DNA from: Bacteroidales bacterium
GTDB taxonomy: Bacteria > Bacteroidota > Bacteroidia > Bacteroidales > VadinHA17
NCBI GenBank assembly: GCA_003157015.1
Contig: PMIJ01000179.1
Location: 1 to 36,184, forward strand
Direction: 5' to 3'
DNA length: 36,184 nt
The position numbers and the translations under genes were made by a program. The notes under the pieces are model-generated. The model did no database searches and had not been told where the DNA came from. It worked only from the letters and a program-made list of their open reading frames with translations. Position 1 is the first letter of the stretch. Each line of letters starts with the position of its first letter. Shown one piece after another: positions 15,045-24,337 of the stretch.

Positions 15045-17795
15045 CTATTTTTTATTGAAATCGCCCGCGTAAACCAGTACCAGGTTAGCCTGAACTATGT
15101 ATTTCCTCATCACGGCACTGACATCATCAACTTTCAGAGCTTTCACATTATCTTCAAGTTTAGTCCAGTCGTCGATCGGATTACCATAATAGAGTACATC
15201 ATTGACAATACTAATTAGAGTATTATCATTCCCGAGCGCTGTCTTGCGAGAATTAAGCCAACCCACTATGTTACTCTTCAATTCCTCTACAGAAAAACCA
15301 TTAGCATTTGCCTTTTGGATTTCTTCCCTTATGGCAGCATCTACCTTTTCCTGAACTTTTGGATTGAAGAAAGCATACACATTCCATCTGGCCACCTGAT
15401 TATCGCGCGGAATGATTTGATATGAACCTGCTCCGTAGCTTATACCTTCTTTCTCGCGTAGACGGGTTGGTATTCGTGCCGTGAGGAAACCTCCCTGACC
15501 AAGCATTTCATTTGCCATCACCATAGCAGGATAATCAGGATTTTTAAAGTCCATTTTAAAGGCTATAGTTCCTACTACAGCTGCATTTTCCTTGTCTGGT
15601 GTTATGATTTTTTCGCTATCGGCGAATGTGGCAAAGTAAGTCGGAAGAATTTTTTCATAAGGAGACTTTTCCTTCCAATCTTCGAAAGCTTCAGTTACCA
15701 ACTTGGTGGCAATAGCCAGATCAATGTCACCCACAATAGTGCCAACACCGTGATCGGCGCCTAATAAAGTCTGGTAAAAGGTTACAATCTGATGCCTTGT
15801 CACCGCATCTAATGCGACAATATCTTCGTCTGGTGAAGAGGCATAAAAGGGGTGATCTTTGGGATAATGGGTCGTTTTATGGTCTATTTCTGTAAAGACC
15901 ACACTCATGGGGTCGTTCTTACTGGCCTCTTTGTTTGTTTTGGCTTCAGTAATGGTTTTCGTAATCTCATTATCCGGGAAAACAGATTCGGAAAGCAACT
16001 GATGAACGATATCGAATGCTGATGTAAGAAATTCCTGATAGGTGGTGATATCCATCATCAGATCCTGTCTATCAAAATAAAAATCAATCTGTGTTTTCAT
16101 CTGATCAAGCTTATCCTGGATCTGTTCCTTGGTGAGAGTCTTAGTTCCGGCTTTAAGCATCGAAGCCATCACTGAAGCCACCATTCTCTTACCCGTAAGT
16201 GCTTCCAGATTACCAATAGGAAAACGGAATGAAGCTACCACTTTTTTGCCTTTAACCGGTTTGTGTATCAACGCATATTTAAGCCCTACAGGGAGTGTCT
16301 GAACAGTTAAATTCTTCTTAACATTGTCGATTGTTGCATCAAACGAGGCGTTTTCTTCGGTCTCTGTTTTTCCTTTGTATTCTGAGGTCAGTTTTATAAT
16401 ATCTTCGTCCATAAATTCGTCCGGTTTCACACGTTGCTCATCTTTCGACGGAATAAATACCCCATAGGTACGGTTTGTGGTTTTGAAATACCGCTGTGCC
16501 ACACGCTGTACATCTGCCAGGGAAAGTTTTTCTATGGCATCATGATTAAGAAACCACAAACGGTAATCACCAGCTCCGATTATTTCAGTCAGGCCGGTGG
16601 CAAAATTAATTGTATTATTTTTTTGGTCATCAAAGGACTTAATCAATTTGGCTTTAGCACGTGCAACATCCTGTTCGGTATAGGGAATCGATGATATCTT
16701 ATCCAGTTCTGACAAGAATGATTTCACACCATCATCTAGTCTTTTATCCTTAGGCACTTCCATGTTGAAATACATATATCCTGGATCTCTGAAACCTGTC
16801 TGATAGGACCATATTGACGATCCGATATGGTTGTCTATCAATGCTTTATAGAGATAACCAGAGGGATCTGATGTTAAGATTTCTGAGAGTGCTTCGAGAG
16901 GTGCGGCATCTGTATCGGCCAAAGCAGCAGTGTGATAAGCTGCTGCAACCAATTGCTGATCACCTGCACGACGAAGCTCCACATAACGCTGACCGTCCTG
17001 AGCTGGTTCAATAGTGTAGGTTTGTTCAAGCACCCGTTTCGGACGAAGAATAGGTGCAAAATATTCTTCAATCTGAGCTAGCACTTTCATTTCGTCGAAC
17101 TTACCTGCGACAATCAGAGTGGCATTATCAGGTTGATAATATTTCTGGTAAAACAATTTCAGGCGGCTAGCTTTAACCCTTTCGATGTCTTCTTTCGAGC
17201 CGATAGTACTATTGCCATAGTTGTGCCAGAGATAAGCCGTTGAAAGTATACGTTCGTTAAGTACGTTGCCGGGATCATTCTCCCCGATTTCAAATTCATT
17301 GCGTACAACGGAAAATTCTTTGTCCAGGTCGGACTGCAACATAGTGCAGTTGATCATACGGTCGGCTTCCATCTGTAGACTCCAACGCAGATTCTCTTCA
17401 TTCGAAGGGAAAATCTCAAAATAATTCGTCCGATCAAAGTACGTTGTCCCATTTGCATTACCTCCTTTATCGGAAAGCATTTGCTTGATACTGCCTAAGT
17501 TCTTTGTGCTTTTGAACATCATATGCTCCAGTAAGTGAGCCATGCCTTTCTCTCCATATCCTTCGTAACGGGAGCCAACGTGATAAACAATGTTGACGAC
17601 CACATTACTCTGAGTAGGATCAGGAATGAGTAAAATCTGCAAGCCATTCTTTAGTTTATATTCATGAATACCTTCCACGGAGGTGATATAAACAGGAACA
17701 TCTTTAGCTTTTACAGGTGCTATTGACTGCTTATTCTGCGCATAGACAGAAATCAAGCCTAAAAGCATTACCAATAATAAAGTAATTTTTTTCAT
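15045..17795 (-). CDS. M16-family zinc metalloprotease, two-repeat form
   Basis: I choose the ATG at 17793-17795, where the signal peptide begins (MKKITLLLVMLLGLISVYAQ). Starting 27 bases earlier would put a charged tail before it. The mature protein of about 900 residues is a tandem M16 peptidase. The N-terminal half has the inverted zinc motif HLLEH in GMAHLLEHMMFKST (His-x-x-Glu-His) and a downstream Glu in VVRNEFEIGEND. The C-terminal half is the inactive M16 repeat, ending with a REKEGISYGAGS segment that matches the R/Y substrate-tail site. Periplasmic members of this kind in Bacteroidota degrade peptides. It stands alone, with a terminator beyond its 3' end and a long non-coding stretch upstream. 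Confidence 0.92.
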   Translation of the reverse strand: MKKITLLLVMLLGLISVYAQNKQSIAPVKAKDVPVYITSVEGIHEYKLKNGLQILLIPDPTQSNVVVNIVYHVGSRYEGYGEKGMAHLLEHMMFKSTKNLGSIKQMLSDKGGNANGTTYFDRTNYFEIFPSNEENLRWSLQMEADRMINCTMLQSDLDKEFSVVRNEFEIGENDPGNVLNERILSTAYLWHNYGNSTIGSKEDIERVKASRLKLFYQKYYQPDNATLIVAGKFDEMKVLAQIEEYFAPILRPKRVLEQTYTIEPAQDGQRYVELRRAGDQQLVAAAYHTAALADTDAAPLEALSEILTSDPSGYLYKALIDNHIGSSIWSYQTGFRDPGYMYFNMEVPKDKRLDDGVKSFLSELDKISSIPYTEQDVARAKAKLIKSFDDQKNNTINFATGLTEIIGAGDYRLWFLNHDAIEKLSLADVQRVAQRYFKTTNRTYGVFIPSKDEQRVKPDEFMDEDIIKLTSEYKGKTETEENASFDATIDNVKKNLTVQTLPVGLKYALIHKPVKGKKVVASFRFPIGNLEALTGKRMVASVMASMLKAGTKTLTKEQIQDKLDQMKTQIDFYFDRQDLMMDITTYQEFLTSAFDIVHQLLSESVFPDNEITKTITEAKTNKEASKNDPMSVVFTEIDHKTTHYPKDHPFYASSPDEDIVALDAVTRHQIVTFYQTLLGADHGVGTIVGDIDLAIATKLVTEAFEDWKEKSPYEKILPTYFATFADSEKIITPDKENAAVVGTIAFKMDFKNPDYPAMVMANEMLGQGGFLTARIPTRLREKEGISYGAGSYQIIPRDNQVARWNVYAFFNPKVQEKVDAAIREEIQKANANGFSVEELKSNIVGWLNSRKTALGNDNTLISIVNDVLYYGNPIDDWTKLEDNVKALKVDDVSAVMRKYIVQANLVLVYAGDFNKK

Positions 17796-18329
17796 ACATT
17801 TTTTATGAATTAAATAAACCAATTACCAATCATTTTTTCAATTGTCATGAACACTATCTTGTGAGATTTTTAAATTTCCTCTTAAAATTACATCTTAAAA
17901 GCCTGAAAGTCAATTTCAGGCTTATTTGTCATACCGGCAATATAATGCCTCTATAATGATATAATTTAACTAAACGGAGCTCGTATATACCGGATCCATT
18001 TCCCTAAAGTTTTTAAATTACTTACAGACATTTGTCCCCAAAGATTTTTATGTTTTATCAAAATTAGTTTTTTTAATTATCTTTTCAAAGCAGTGTCTCG
18101 TCCTAAAAAAACCTTACACATTTGGTTGACATAGTCTTTCTGGCATCATGTAGACCTATCATGATAATATATAGCTCGCCGACAAATATTACTCCTCCAA
18201 AAAATGTACTTTCACGGAAATACCATAAAAACATTGTCAACCTTCCCTGTTATTTGATATCAAACAATAGGATGTTTTTAAGGCATGTATTAACTCATTT
18301 TTGTGTTTAACCCATTGGACTCTTTGAAG
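17796..18329. other. Intergenic stretch upstream of the M16 gene
   Basis: No gene is supported here. It contains a perfect 10-bp inverted repeat (17899-17923, listed separately) and should hold the M16 promoter. Short open frames on both strands have no family resemblance and no ribosome binding site. The right end merges into the decayed IS3 sequence. Confidence 0.4.
17899..17923. repeat. Perfect 10-bp inverted repeat (hairpin)
   Basis: AAGCCTGAAA, a 5-base spacer and TTTCAGGCTT form a perfect stem about 100 bases upstream of the M16 start. A short T run follows on the minus strand, so it could terminate leftward transcription coming from the IS remnant. It may alternatively be a regulatory palindrome. 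Confidence 0.5.
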
Positions 18330-18925
18330 TTTATTTAAAAACGGTTACACAAAGGTGATCAGACATAAAATCCATGCTCCTGCATTTGTTGACACTGTGA
18401 ATTTCTGGATGTTTAATCCTAAGAGTTCCAGCACAGCTATGGTTATTCCTTTTTGTTCGTAGGTTAAGCCTATAAAAGCAATATATACTTAAACCCTCTA
18501 ATTTTTAGCGCACCATCCTTTCTTTTAAACAATGTAAACATTCGATTGAATTCATAACTCACACTTACCATAGCTTTTCCTTTCATCTCTAATCGAGTAT
18601 CAAAATCATCCCTGTTGACAGAGTTGAAAATATGGATCTGTAGATAAGAATAACCATATGAGCTTTCCTAATGGACAAATTAAGATCATTGAGCAAGCCA
18701 TGAGCCAACTCTCTCATATGGATTGGTTTCAAAGCCTTTTTGAGTCATACTGGAGCATTTGCTTTTCTAGAGTCAGATCAAAAATGATTTGTATTAACCT
18801 AAAGTTTTCATCCTCCAGTTGTCTAAATTTTCTTTGTTCCGGGACACCAATATCTTCATATTTTTCTTCCAGTTGAAATAAGTGGTTTCAGGTGCCAGTT
18901 GTCCTACAAACTACCTCAACCTTTA
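18330..18925 (-). mobile_element. Decayed IS3-family transposase (orfA-orfB remnant)
   Basis: Translated on the minus strand in changing frames, this stretch shows the normal order of an IS3 transposase. The end of orfA (18925 to about 18755) reads EVVCRQLAPETTYFNWKK, then shifts frame to EKYEDIGVPEQRKFRQLEDE and FDLTLEKQMLQ. After a one-base backward shift at an A run, orfB begins with KKALKPIHMRELAHGLLNDL and SIRKAHM (about 18740-18640). Weaker orfB pieces include LNLRTKRNN, and SMDFMSD near 18361-18382 holds the first catalytic Asp. Frameshifts, stops and loss of the rest of the catalytic domain make it inactive. I cannot see convincing terminal inverted repeats. The frame change at the A run is where active IS3 elements use programmed -1 frameshifting. 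Confidence 0.68.
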
Positions 18926-19526
18926 ATCACGTCTTTGCATTGTTTGGGGTAAGAATAATATGCAACACTGGAAACTTTGAATGTTTCAAAGGCAATTCCT
19001 TTGTGTAAAGTTACTTATTTCAATAAGTTAAATACGTGGGATAAATATTGGGTATGGGTTATAGTTAAAATAACTGGCCAATTTTTAGGGAACAGGGACT
19101 GGACTATTTCAGGTTCAAATCTTAGCGAAACTCTTACTGTGATCCCAAAATGGAAGAATCCAGTTCTATGCATTAGAACCAATTATAGCAAAATAAATTA
19201 AATCCTTCTTTGTTTAGATAAAGTGAACAAATACTAAATATCTTTATGGTAGGTCAGTTTTTAAGCAAGAAGCTGAGTGTGTAAGTTATAAGAAGACATT
19301 TAAATGAATCATGGATTAAAAAATTGATAGGCAAGATAATTTAAAAACATTCCTAAATATTTAATGTGAATTCCATTGTAATTTGCGAAAAAGGTTTAAA
19401 TTTGGGTATATAGTATTATTGTATAACATTTTATTTGGTGTTCTCGGTGTTGATAAAGTGATGAAGGCGTCCTGAAAAGGAATTGAAATCAATTTTTGTC
19501 CAGACTCTTGCAGAAACCCTGATTAA
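18926..19526. other. Intergenic stretch before the T6SS operon
   Basis: This is AT-rich DNA without a supported gene. A 74-codon open frame at 18977-19201 has no family resemblance, and I treat it as chance. The last 130 bases hold the likely T6SS promoter. Some of the left part may be further IS debris that is no longer recognisable. Confidence 0.4.
19401..19431 (+). promoter_or_regulatory. Possible Bacteroidota-type promoter for the T6SS operon
   Basis: TTTG at 19401-19404 is followed after 19 bases by TAACATTT. This resembles the Bacteroidota -33 TTTG and -7 TAnnTTTG elements, with two mismatches in the second. It would give an untranslated leader of about 90 bases before tssH. AT-rich DNA makes chance matches common. 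Confidence 0.3.
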
Positions 19527-22004
19527 ATGTCTTTTGTAAATTTAATATCGGAACAAAGTCAAAAGGCAATAACCATTGCCCAGAAGATTGCTAAAGATTA
19601 TCAGAATGAACATTATTCTTCTCCTCATCTTTTAAAAGCTTTATTACATCAGGACATAGGACTTACTGAATTACTTGTCCGGATGGATAAAGATATTAAT
19701 TACCTTAAGGAATGGGCGGATATAAGAATGGAGAATCTTCCTAAATCGAGTAATATCGAAGAAGATCCGCCAGGAGATAGCAAAATAAAGGCAATTTTTG
19801 AAGAGGCTGATATAATCCGTATAAAGTTCTCAAAAGAAACTATCGATCCTATTTGTCTGTTAACCGCAATCTGCAAACCCAATATTGCTTTTTCAGGTGA
19901 CCAGCTAAAATCATTTATAATAAATTATAACGAACTTGTTGAGTTTATACTGGCAGAGACATCAGCAGTCGAATCTATATCTGATCTGAAACCAGGACAA
20001 AAAGCTTCAAAAAAAACCTCTCAGATAAAAGCTCTCTTCAAGTTTTGTATTGACAAAACCTCACTTGCACGGGAAGGAAAAACAGATCCGATCATAGGAC
20101 GAGATGCAGAAACACGTATAATTATTGAAATTCTAAGCAGAAGAACAAAACCAAATGTTTTGATCCTGGGCGACCCCGGGGTTGGTAAAACTGCATTAGT
20201 TGACGGACTTTGCCTGAAAATAACAGAGGGTAAGATTCCGGCTAATCTTAAGGGTGCTTTCTTGTTTGAATTGGATTTAGGTGCTCTTGCAGCTGGTGCA
20301 TCGTACAAAGGCGAAATAGAAGACAGGGTTAAAAGTATAATCAATGAACTTAAGACTTTTGATAAAGCTATTCTCTTTATAGATGAAATTCATTCATTAT
20401 TTGATTCAACAGCTTCTTTGGGAACTGGCGTTATTAACCTGCTAAAACCTGAATTGACTAAGGGTGAACTTACGTTAATCGGAGCTACAACTAATGAAGA
20501 GTATCGGGAATTCATTGAATCTGAAGAAGCTTTTAACCGGAGATTTGAAGTTTTAAGAATTGAAGAACCTGATGCCGAAACTGCATTCAGAATGATAAAG
20601 CATATTATGCCGCTTTACGTTAAACATCACGATATTAATATTGCTGATGAAACAATCAAAGAGGCAGTATTCCTGGCCAAAAGATATCTGAAAGAACGAA
20701 AATTGCCCGACTCAGCCATCGATTTAATTGATCGTACAATGGCATCTATTAAAATAATGGACGAGGTATCCAAAGAAAGTATCCAGGAGTTGAAAAACAC
20801 CCTTGAATCATTAATTAAAGAAAAAACAGAAGATCCTTTATCTGAACTGGCCTGGTTTGAAAATCAGTTGAAAAACAAGATTAGCCCCATATTGAGTGGT
20901 CAGCTTGATCAGGCTGTTATAAAATTTGAAGATGCACAAAAATATGCCGAACATCTTAAAAGTATTCTCAATAATCTTGAAATCCTTGCTTCAAATAAAA
21001 AAGGCACTATACTGAATGCTGATATTGCAGCAGTTGTTTCAAGTAAAACAGGGATTCCACTTGGGAAAATACAAACCAGTGAGAAAGAAAAGTTGTTGAG
21101 AATTGAAGAATATCTTAAATCAAGGGTTATCGGACAGGATCAGGCTATCAAAGCTTTGTCCGAATCAATTCTGGAATCACGGGCAGGCTTAACAAAGCAG
21201 GGGCAGCCAATAGGTTCTTTTTTCCTTTTGGGACCGACAGGTACAGGTAAAACAGAATTGGCAAAATCATTGGCAGAATACCTTTTTAATGATGAATCTG
21301 CGATGATTCGGTTTGACATGTCTGAATTCAAAGAAGAGCACTCAGCTGCATTATTATACGGAGCCCCTCCAGGATATGTTGGTTATAAGGAGGGAGGATT
21401 ACTTGTTAATAAGATCAGAGAAAAGCCCTATTCAGTTTTATTATTCGATGAAATTGAAAAAGCCCATCAGTCTGTTTTTGATGTTTTTCTGCAAATAATG
21501 GATGAAGGAAAGCTGCACGACCGGCTTGGTAAAGAAGGTGATTTCACCAATTCAATTGTATTGTTTACCTCCAATGTTGGCAGCGACCTGATTATTGAAA
21601 AATTTGATAAAGAGGGATTGCCAACAGGTAATGAATTAATGGAGGTAATGAGCAGGTATTTCAGGCCAGAGTTTTTGGCCAGAATAACCGAAATTCTGCC
21701 TTTTGCTCCAATCACTGAAGAGAATATTGTTAAAATATTTGAAATACATCTTAAGAAATTCACTGATTTATTAAAACAGAATGAAATAGAACTTAGCGTA
21801 AGTTCCAAGGCAAAAGAAAATCTTGCATTATTGGGTTTTTCTCCAAAATATGGTGCAAGGCCTGTTACCGGGGTAATACGTAATTACCTGCGAAGACCGG
21901 TATCCAGGATGATCATTTCAGGAGAAGTGAAAGCCTCTGACAAATTGAAACTAGATTTAAATAAAGAAAATGAACTGGTCTGGAAGGTAGACCGTAAAAA
22001 ATAA
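19527..22004 (+). CDS. tssH: T6SS sheath-disassembly ATPase TssH (ClpV)
   Basis: The 825-residue protein has the ClpB/ClpV layout: an N-terminal Clp_N repeat domain (about 1-150, with HYSSPHLLKALL), a first AAA+ domain, a middle region, a second AAA+ domain and a C-terminal D2-small domain. The first AAA+ has Walker A GDPGVGKT (about 215-222) and Walker B ILFIDEIH (about 285). The second has Walker A GPTGTGKT (about 568-575) and Walker B VLLFDEIEKAH (about 637). It should extract and recycle contracted TssB/TssC sheath using ATP. Being the first gene of a tss operon separates it from housekeeping ClpB. The middle coiled-coil part is short, as in ClpV. It starts the ten-gene rightward cluster. 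Confidence 0.94.
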   Translation: MSFVNLISEQSQKAITIAQKIAKDYQNEHYSSPHLLKALLHQDIGLTELLVRMDKDINYLKEWADIRMENLPKSSNIEEDPPGDSKIKAIFEEADIIRIKFSKETIDPICLLTAICKPNIAFSGDQLKSFIINYNELVEFILAETSAVESISDLKPGQKASKKTSQIKALFKFCIDKTSLAREGKTDPIIGRDAETRIIIEILSRRTKPNVLILGDPGVGKTALVDGLCLKITEGKIPANLKGAFLFELDLGALAAGASYKGEIEDRVKSIINELKTFDKAILFIDEIHSLFDSTASLGTGVINLLKPELTKGELTLIGATTNEEYREFIESEEAFNRRFEVLRIEEPDAETAFRMIKHIMPLYVKHHDINIADETIKEAVFLAKRYLKERKLPDSAIDLIDRTMASIKIMDEVSKESIQELKNTLESLIKEKTEDPLSELAWFENQLKNKISPILSGQLDQAVIKFEDAQKYAEHLKSILNNLEILASNKKGTILNADIAAVVSSKTGIPLGKIQTSEKEKLLRIEEYLKSRVIGQDQAIKALSESILESRAGLTKQGQPIGSFFLLGPTGTGKTELAKSLAEYLFNDESAMIRFDMSEFKEEHSAALLYGAPPGYVGYKEGGLLVNKIREKPYSVLLFDEIEKAHQSVFDVFLQIMDEGKLHDRLGKEGDFTNSIVLFTSNVGSDLIIEKFDKEGLPTGNELMEVMSRYFRPEFLARITEILPFAPITEENIVKIFEIHLKKFTDLLKQNEIELSVSSKAKENLALLGFSPKYGARPVTGVIRNYLRRPVSRMIISGEVKASDKLKLDLNKENELVWKVDRKK

Positions 22005-22030
22005 TAATTTATATTTTAAATACAGAAACT

Positions 22031-22480
22031 ATGCTAAATGAAGTCGAAATTGGAGGGCAATTAGTTCCTCAGGAATCATTCGAAGCAATTTCAAATATTT
22101 CTTCGAATAAAACTCTTCTTGTGCAGAAATTAACCAATAAACCCACAAAACTTGAACCAGTGAAAGGGTTAAAAACCATTGATGATGTTTTTGAACATTT
22201 TAAACCCAATGTTGAAGTTGAATTTGAAGACGAAAATGGAGCACTCAAAAAAGAAGAATTAAAGTTCAATAGTCTTTTAGACTTTAGAAGGGATGGAATC
22301 ATAAATCAGAGCGATCTTTTAAAAAAGCTGCAAATACAGCAAGATGCGTGCAATGCAATAATTAAAAGACTAAAGACGAATAAAATTTTGAAAACTGCGC
22401 TTCAAAATCCTGAGGCAAAAAAGAGCTTTATACAAGCCCTGCAGGCAACAATTAATGAAATTGATAATGCAAACGTTTAA
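22031..22480 (+). CDS. tssB: T6SS sheath small subunit TssB
   Basis: The 149-residue protein has the TssB core LKTIDDVFEHFKPNVEVEFE, where the family has a D/F-x-P-x-x-V pattern, then LKFNSLLDF, and ends in helices. With TssC it forms the contractile sheath around the Hcp tube. It lies 26 bases after tssH and 11 bases before tssC, as usual for paired sheath genes. The N-terminus (LVPQESFEAISNISSNKTLL) is longer and differs from Proteobacterial TssB, which fits the Bacteroidota subtype. Assignment rests on the core pattern plus position. Confidence 0.88.
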   Translation: MLNEVEIGGQLVPQESFEAISNISSNKTLLVQKLTNKPTKLEPVKGLKTIDDVFEHFKPNVEVEFEDENGALKKEELKFNSLLDFRRDGIINQSDLLKKLQIQQDACNAIIKRLKTNKILKTALQNPEAKKSFIQALQATINEIDNANV

Positions 22481-22491
22481 AACAAAATCCT

Positions 22492-23886
22492 ATGGCTAAA
22501 GAAGTTGAAAAACAAGATAATACGGTTGAAAAACCTTCGAAGGAAAAAGTTAAAACAACAGAACACCCTAAAATTGGAAGTATTCCTCTTGAAAATGCGC
22601 TCGAGTCGTTAATGGATTATGGCGGATTTGATATTATAAAGGAAACGATTGAAGGGGCAGGTTCCATGGATCCTTCAGCAAAAGCCAGAAAAAACATATT
22701 TCTTACTGAATCGAGTAAGAAAGGTGATAGAGAAAAACTAAGGAATTCAATGGCTCTCTGGATTGAGTTACTAACAACTTATGAAAATGTGGCCGATATA
22801 ATTACAGTATCCCAGGAAAAAGCTGAAAGCACGGCTAAACTTCTGAATGAAAACTTGAAGAAAGCAATAAAAGAGACCCAGGAACTTGAAACTTCCTATA
22901 GATCAGTAGCTTTATTTTATAAAAATACTGAAAAGGATAAGATCCGGAATATTACATTTTTCAATGTTGATCCGGATAAGCTGAAGGATATGGAAAACAC
23001 CATGGTCATTGATAAAATAACGGCAGAATTAAAACAGAACTATGACCGGCTGGATTTACGAGATAATTATTCATTGCTTGTGCTGCCCGGTTATCTGGGT
23101 TCCAACCAGGCTGTTGACAAATGGGCGAAAATAGCATACAACAACAAGGTAATGCTCATTACTGATTTTCAACATCTGGACGATCCGGAGGCGGTTATTG
23201 AAGAATTCGATTCTGCCGGATTAACTGGGGGCGAAATTTACAAGTCAAACGCAATATTGACCTGTAATTGGATTGTAGGAAGAGAAAAGTATGCAGAACT
23301 GGGTGAAGAAGATCATTTATTTGTTCCACCATCTACTTCCCTGGCTGGAAAAATATACAGTACGCTCATTGCTCAACCTGTTGCCGGAAAAATGCACGGT
23401 GGTTTGAATGAGGTCAACGGGGTTAAGTTCGAAATGAAAAAAAGCGAGATCTCGGAGCTTGAAAGACGTGGTTTAGTTCCCATGGTGCATGAATGGGGAA
23501 AGGTGATGGGTATGTCTGCCAAAACCCTGTATAACGGGAATGATATTGGCCTCCAAACCTATTCGGTAGTAAGAGTATTTGATTATGTAGGTAAGGTTAT
23601 CATTGACTTCCTGAACCGCCAGGCCTTTGTTAACTGGGATGCCATGGTGGAACGGGATATTAAGACGGAAATATCCCGCTTCCTGGGGAGCATTCAAGGT
23701 CATGGAAAAATAATTGAGACCTTCCAGGTAGTTGATCTCATACAGGATCCGGAAACAAAAGTGATCCATCTCGATATTCATATAACACCCTTTTTCCCGG
23801 CCAAAAGTTTCTTGTTACGTTTAGGTGGTACGAAAGGCCAGACTGCGGAAGAATGGAAAGCCGAATTTTCAGAAAAAACAGAATAA
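22492..23886 (+). CDS. tssC: T6SS sheath large subunit TssC (Bacteroidota type, DUF5458-like)
   Basis: The 464-residue protein begins with a charged tail rich in Lys and Glu. It then has an ALESLMDYGGFDIIKE region and the well-conserved C-terminal half of sheath proteins: AKIAYNNKVMLITDFQHL, LFVPPSTSLAGKIYSTLIAQ, and RGLVPMVHEWGKVMGMSAKTLY. TssC pairs with TssB by strand exchange to form the contractile sheath, and its surface helices are what TssH recognises. The length is normal. It is followed by hcp after 42 bases, so sheath and tube are made from one transcript. Confidence 0.93.
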   Translation: MAKEVEKQDNTVEKPSKEKVKTTEHPKIGSIPLENALESLMDYGGFDIIKETIEGAGSMDPSAKARKNIFLTESSKKGDREKLRNSMALWIELLTTYENVADIITVSQEKAESTAKLLNENLKKAIKETQELETSYRSVALFYKNTEKDKIRNITFFNVDPDKLKDMENTMVIDKITAELKQNYDRLDLRDNYSLLVLPGYLGSNQAVDKWAKIAYNNKVMLITDFQHLDDPEAVIEEFDSAGLTGGEIYKSNAILTCNWIVGREKYAELGEEDHLFVPPSTSLAGKIYSTLIAQPVAGKMHGGLNEVNGVKFEMKKSEISELERRGLVPMVHEWGKVMGMSAKTLYNGNDIGLQTYSVVRVFDYVGKVIIDFLNRQAFVNWDAMVERDIKTEISRFLGSIQGHGKIIETFQVVDLIQDPETKVIHLDIHITPFFPAKSFLLRLGGTKGQTAEEWKAEFSEKTE

Positions 23887-23928
23887 TTAATTTATAAAAA
23901 ATTGTTTAACCTTTAAAAACACAGTAAA

Positions 23929-24318
23929 ATGGATGAAATTAAATTAGACATTGAAAACCTTAAAGATGTTAAGGTGTATAACGTATCTTATGGCGCATCA
24001 TTACCGATGTCCGGCCTTGAGGCAAATGCTGCTGCTGCCCGACTCATGCTTTCTGATATCAGCCTTAACATCGAGTTGACTGATAAAACAGAATTCATTC
24101 AATGGATAACTACGAAAAAGAAATTAAGTGGCACCATCAAGATTGAAGACGCCAATAACCCTGGAAAGGCGTTGCGAACAATAAAATTCTCAGGTGCATA
24201 TATTTGCTCATTTCAGGAGTCTTTTAGTGGTGGTGGCGGTGGTGGCACAAGCATTAGCATTGCTTGTACTGCCATTGATATCAATAATATTAAATATGAT
24301 GTTAGCAAGGGAAAATAA
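23929..24318 (+). CDS. tssD: T6SS inner-tube protein TssD (Hcp)
   Basis: The 129-residue protein shows the Bacteroidota TssD pattern: VKVYNVSYGASLPMS near the start, SDISLNIELTD, and W-I-T-T-K-K-K-L-S-G-T-I-K-I-E-D. The strand IKFSGAYICSFQESFSG follows, with a glycine-rich loop (six to seven consecutive Gly) and TSISIACTAIDIN. Hcp-like hexamers stack into the tube propelled by sheath contraction, and often carry small effectors in the lumen. The poly-Gly loop at about residues 101-107 is striking and is probably a flexible inter-ring or lumen segment. The gene ends 19 bases before vgrG, matching assembly order. Confidence 0.92.
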   Translation: MDEIKLDIENLKDVKVYNVSYGASLPMSGLEANAAAARLMLSDISLNIELTDKTEFIQWITTKKKLSGTIKIEDANNPGKALRTIKFSGAYICSFQESFSGGGGGGTSISIACTAIDINNIKYDVSKGK

Positions 24319-24337
24319 CCGCTAATCCTAAAATCGA

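Noticed and set aside
18977-19201. 74-codon plus-strand frame in the spacer before tssH
   Set aside because: No recognisable motif and no ribosome binding site; it sits in AT-rich debris next to an IS remnant.
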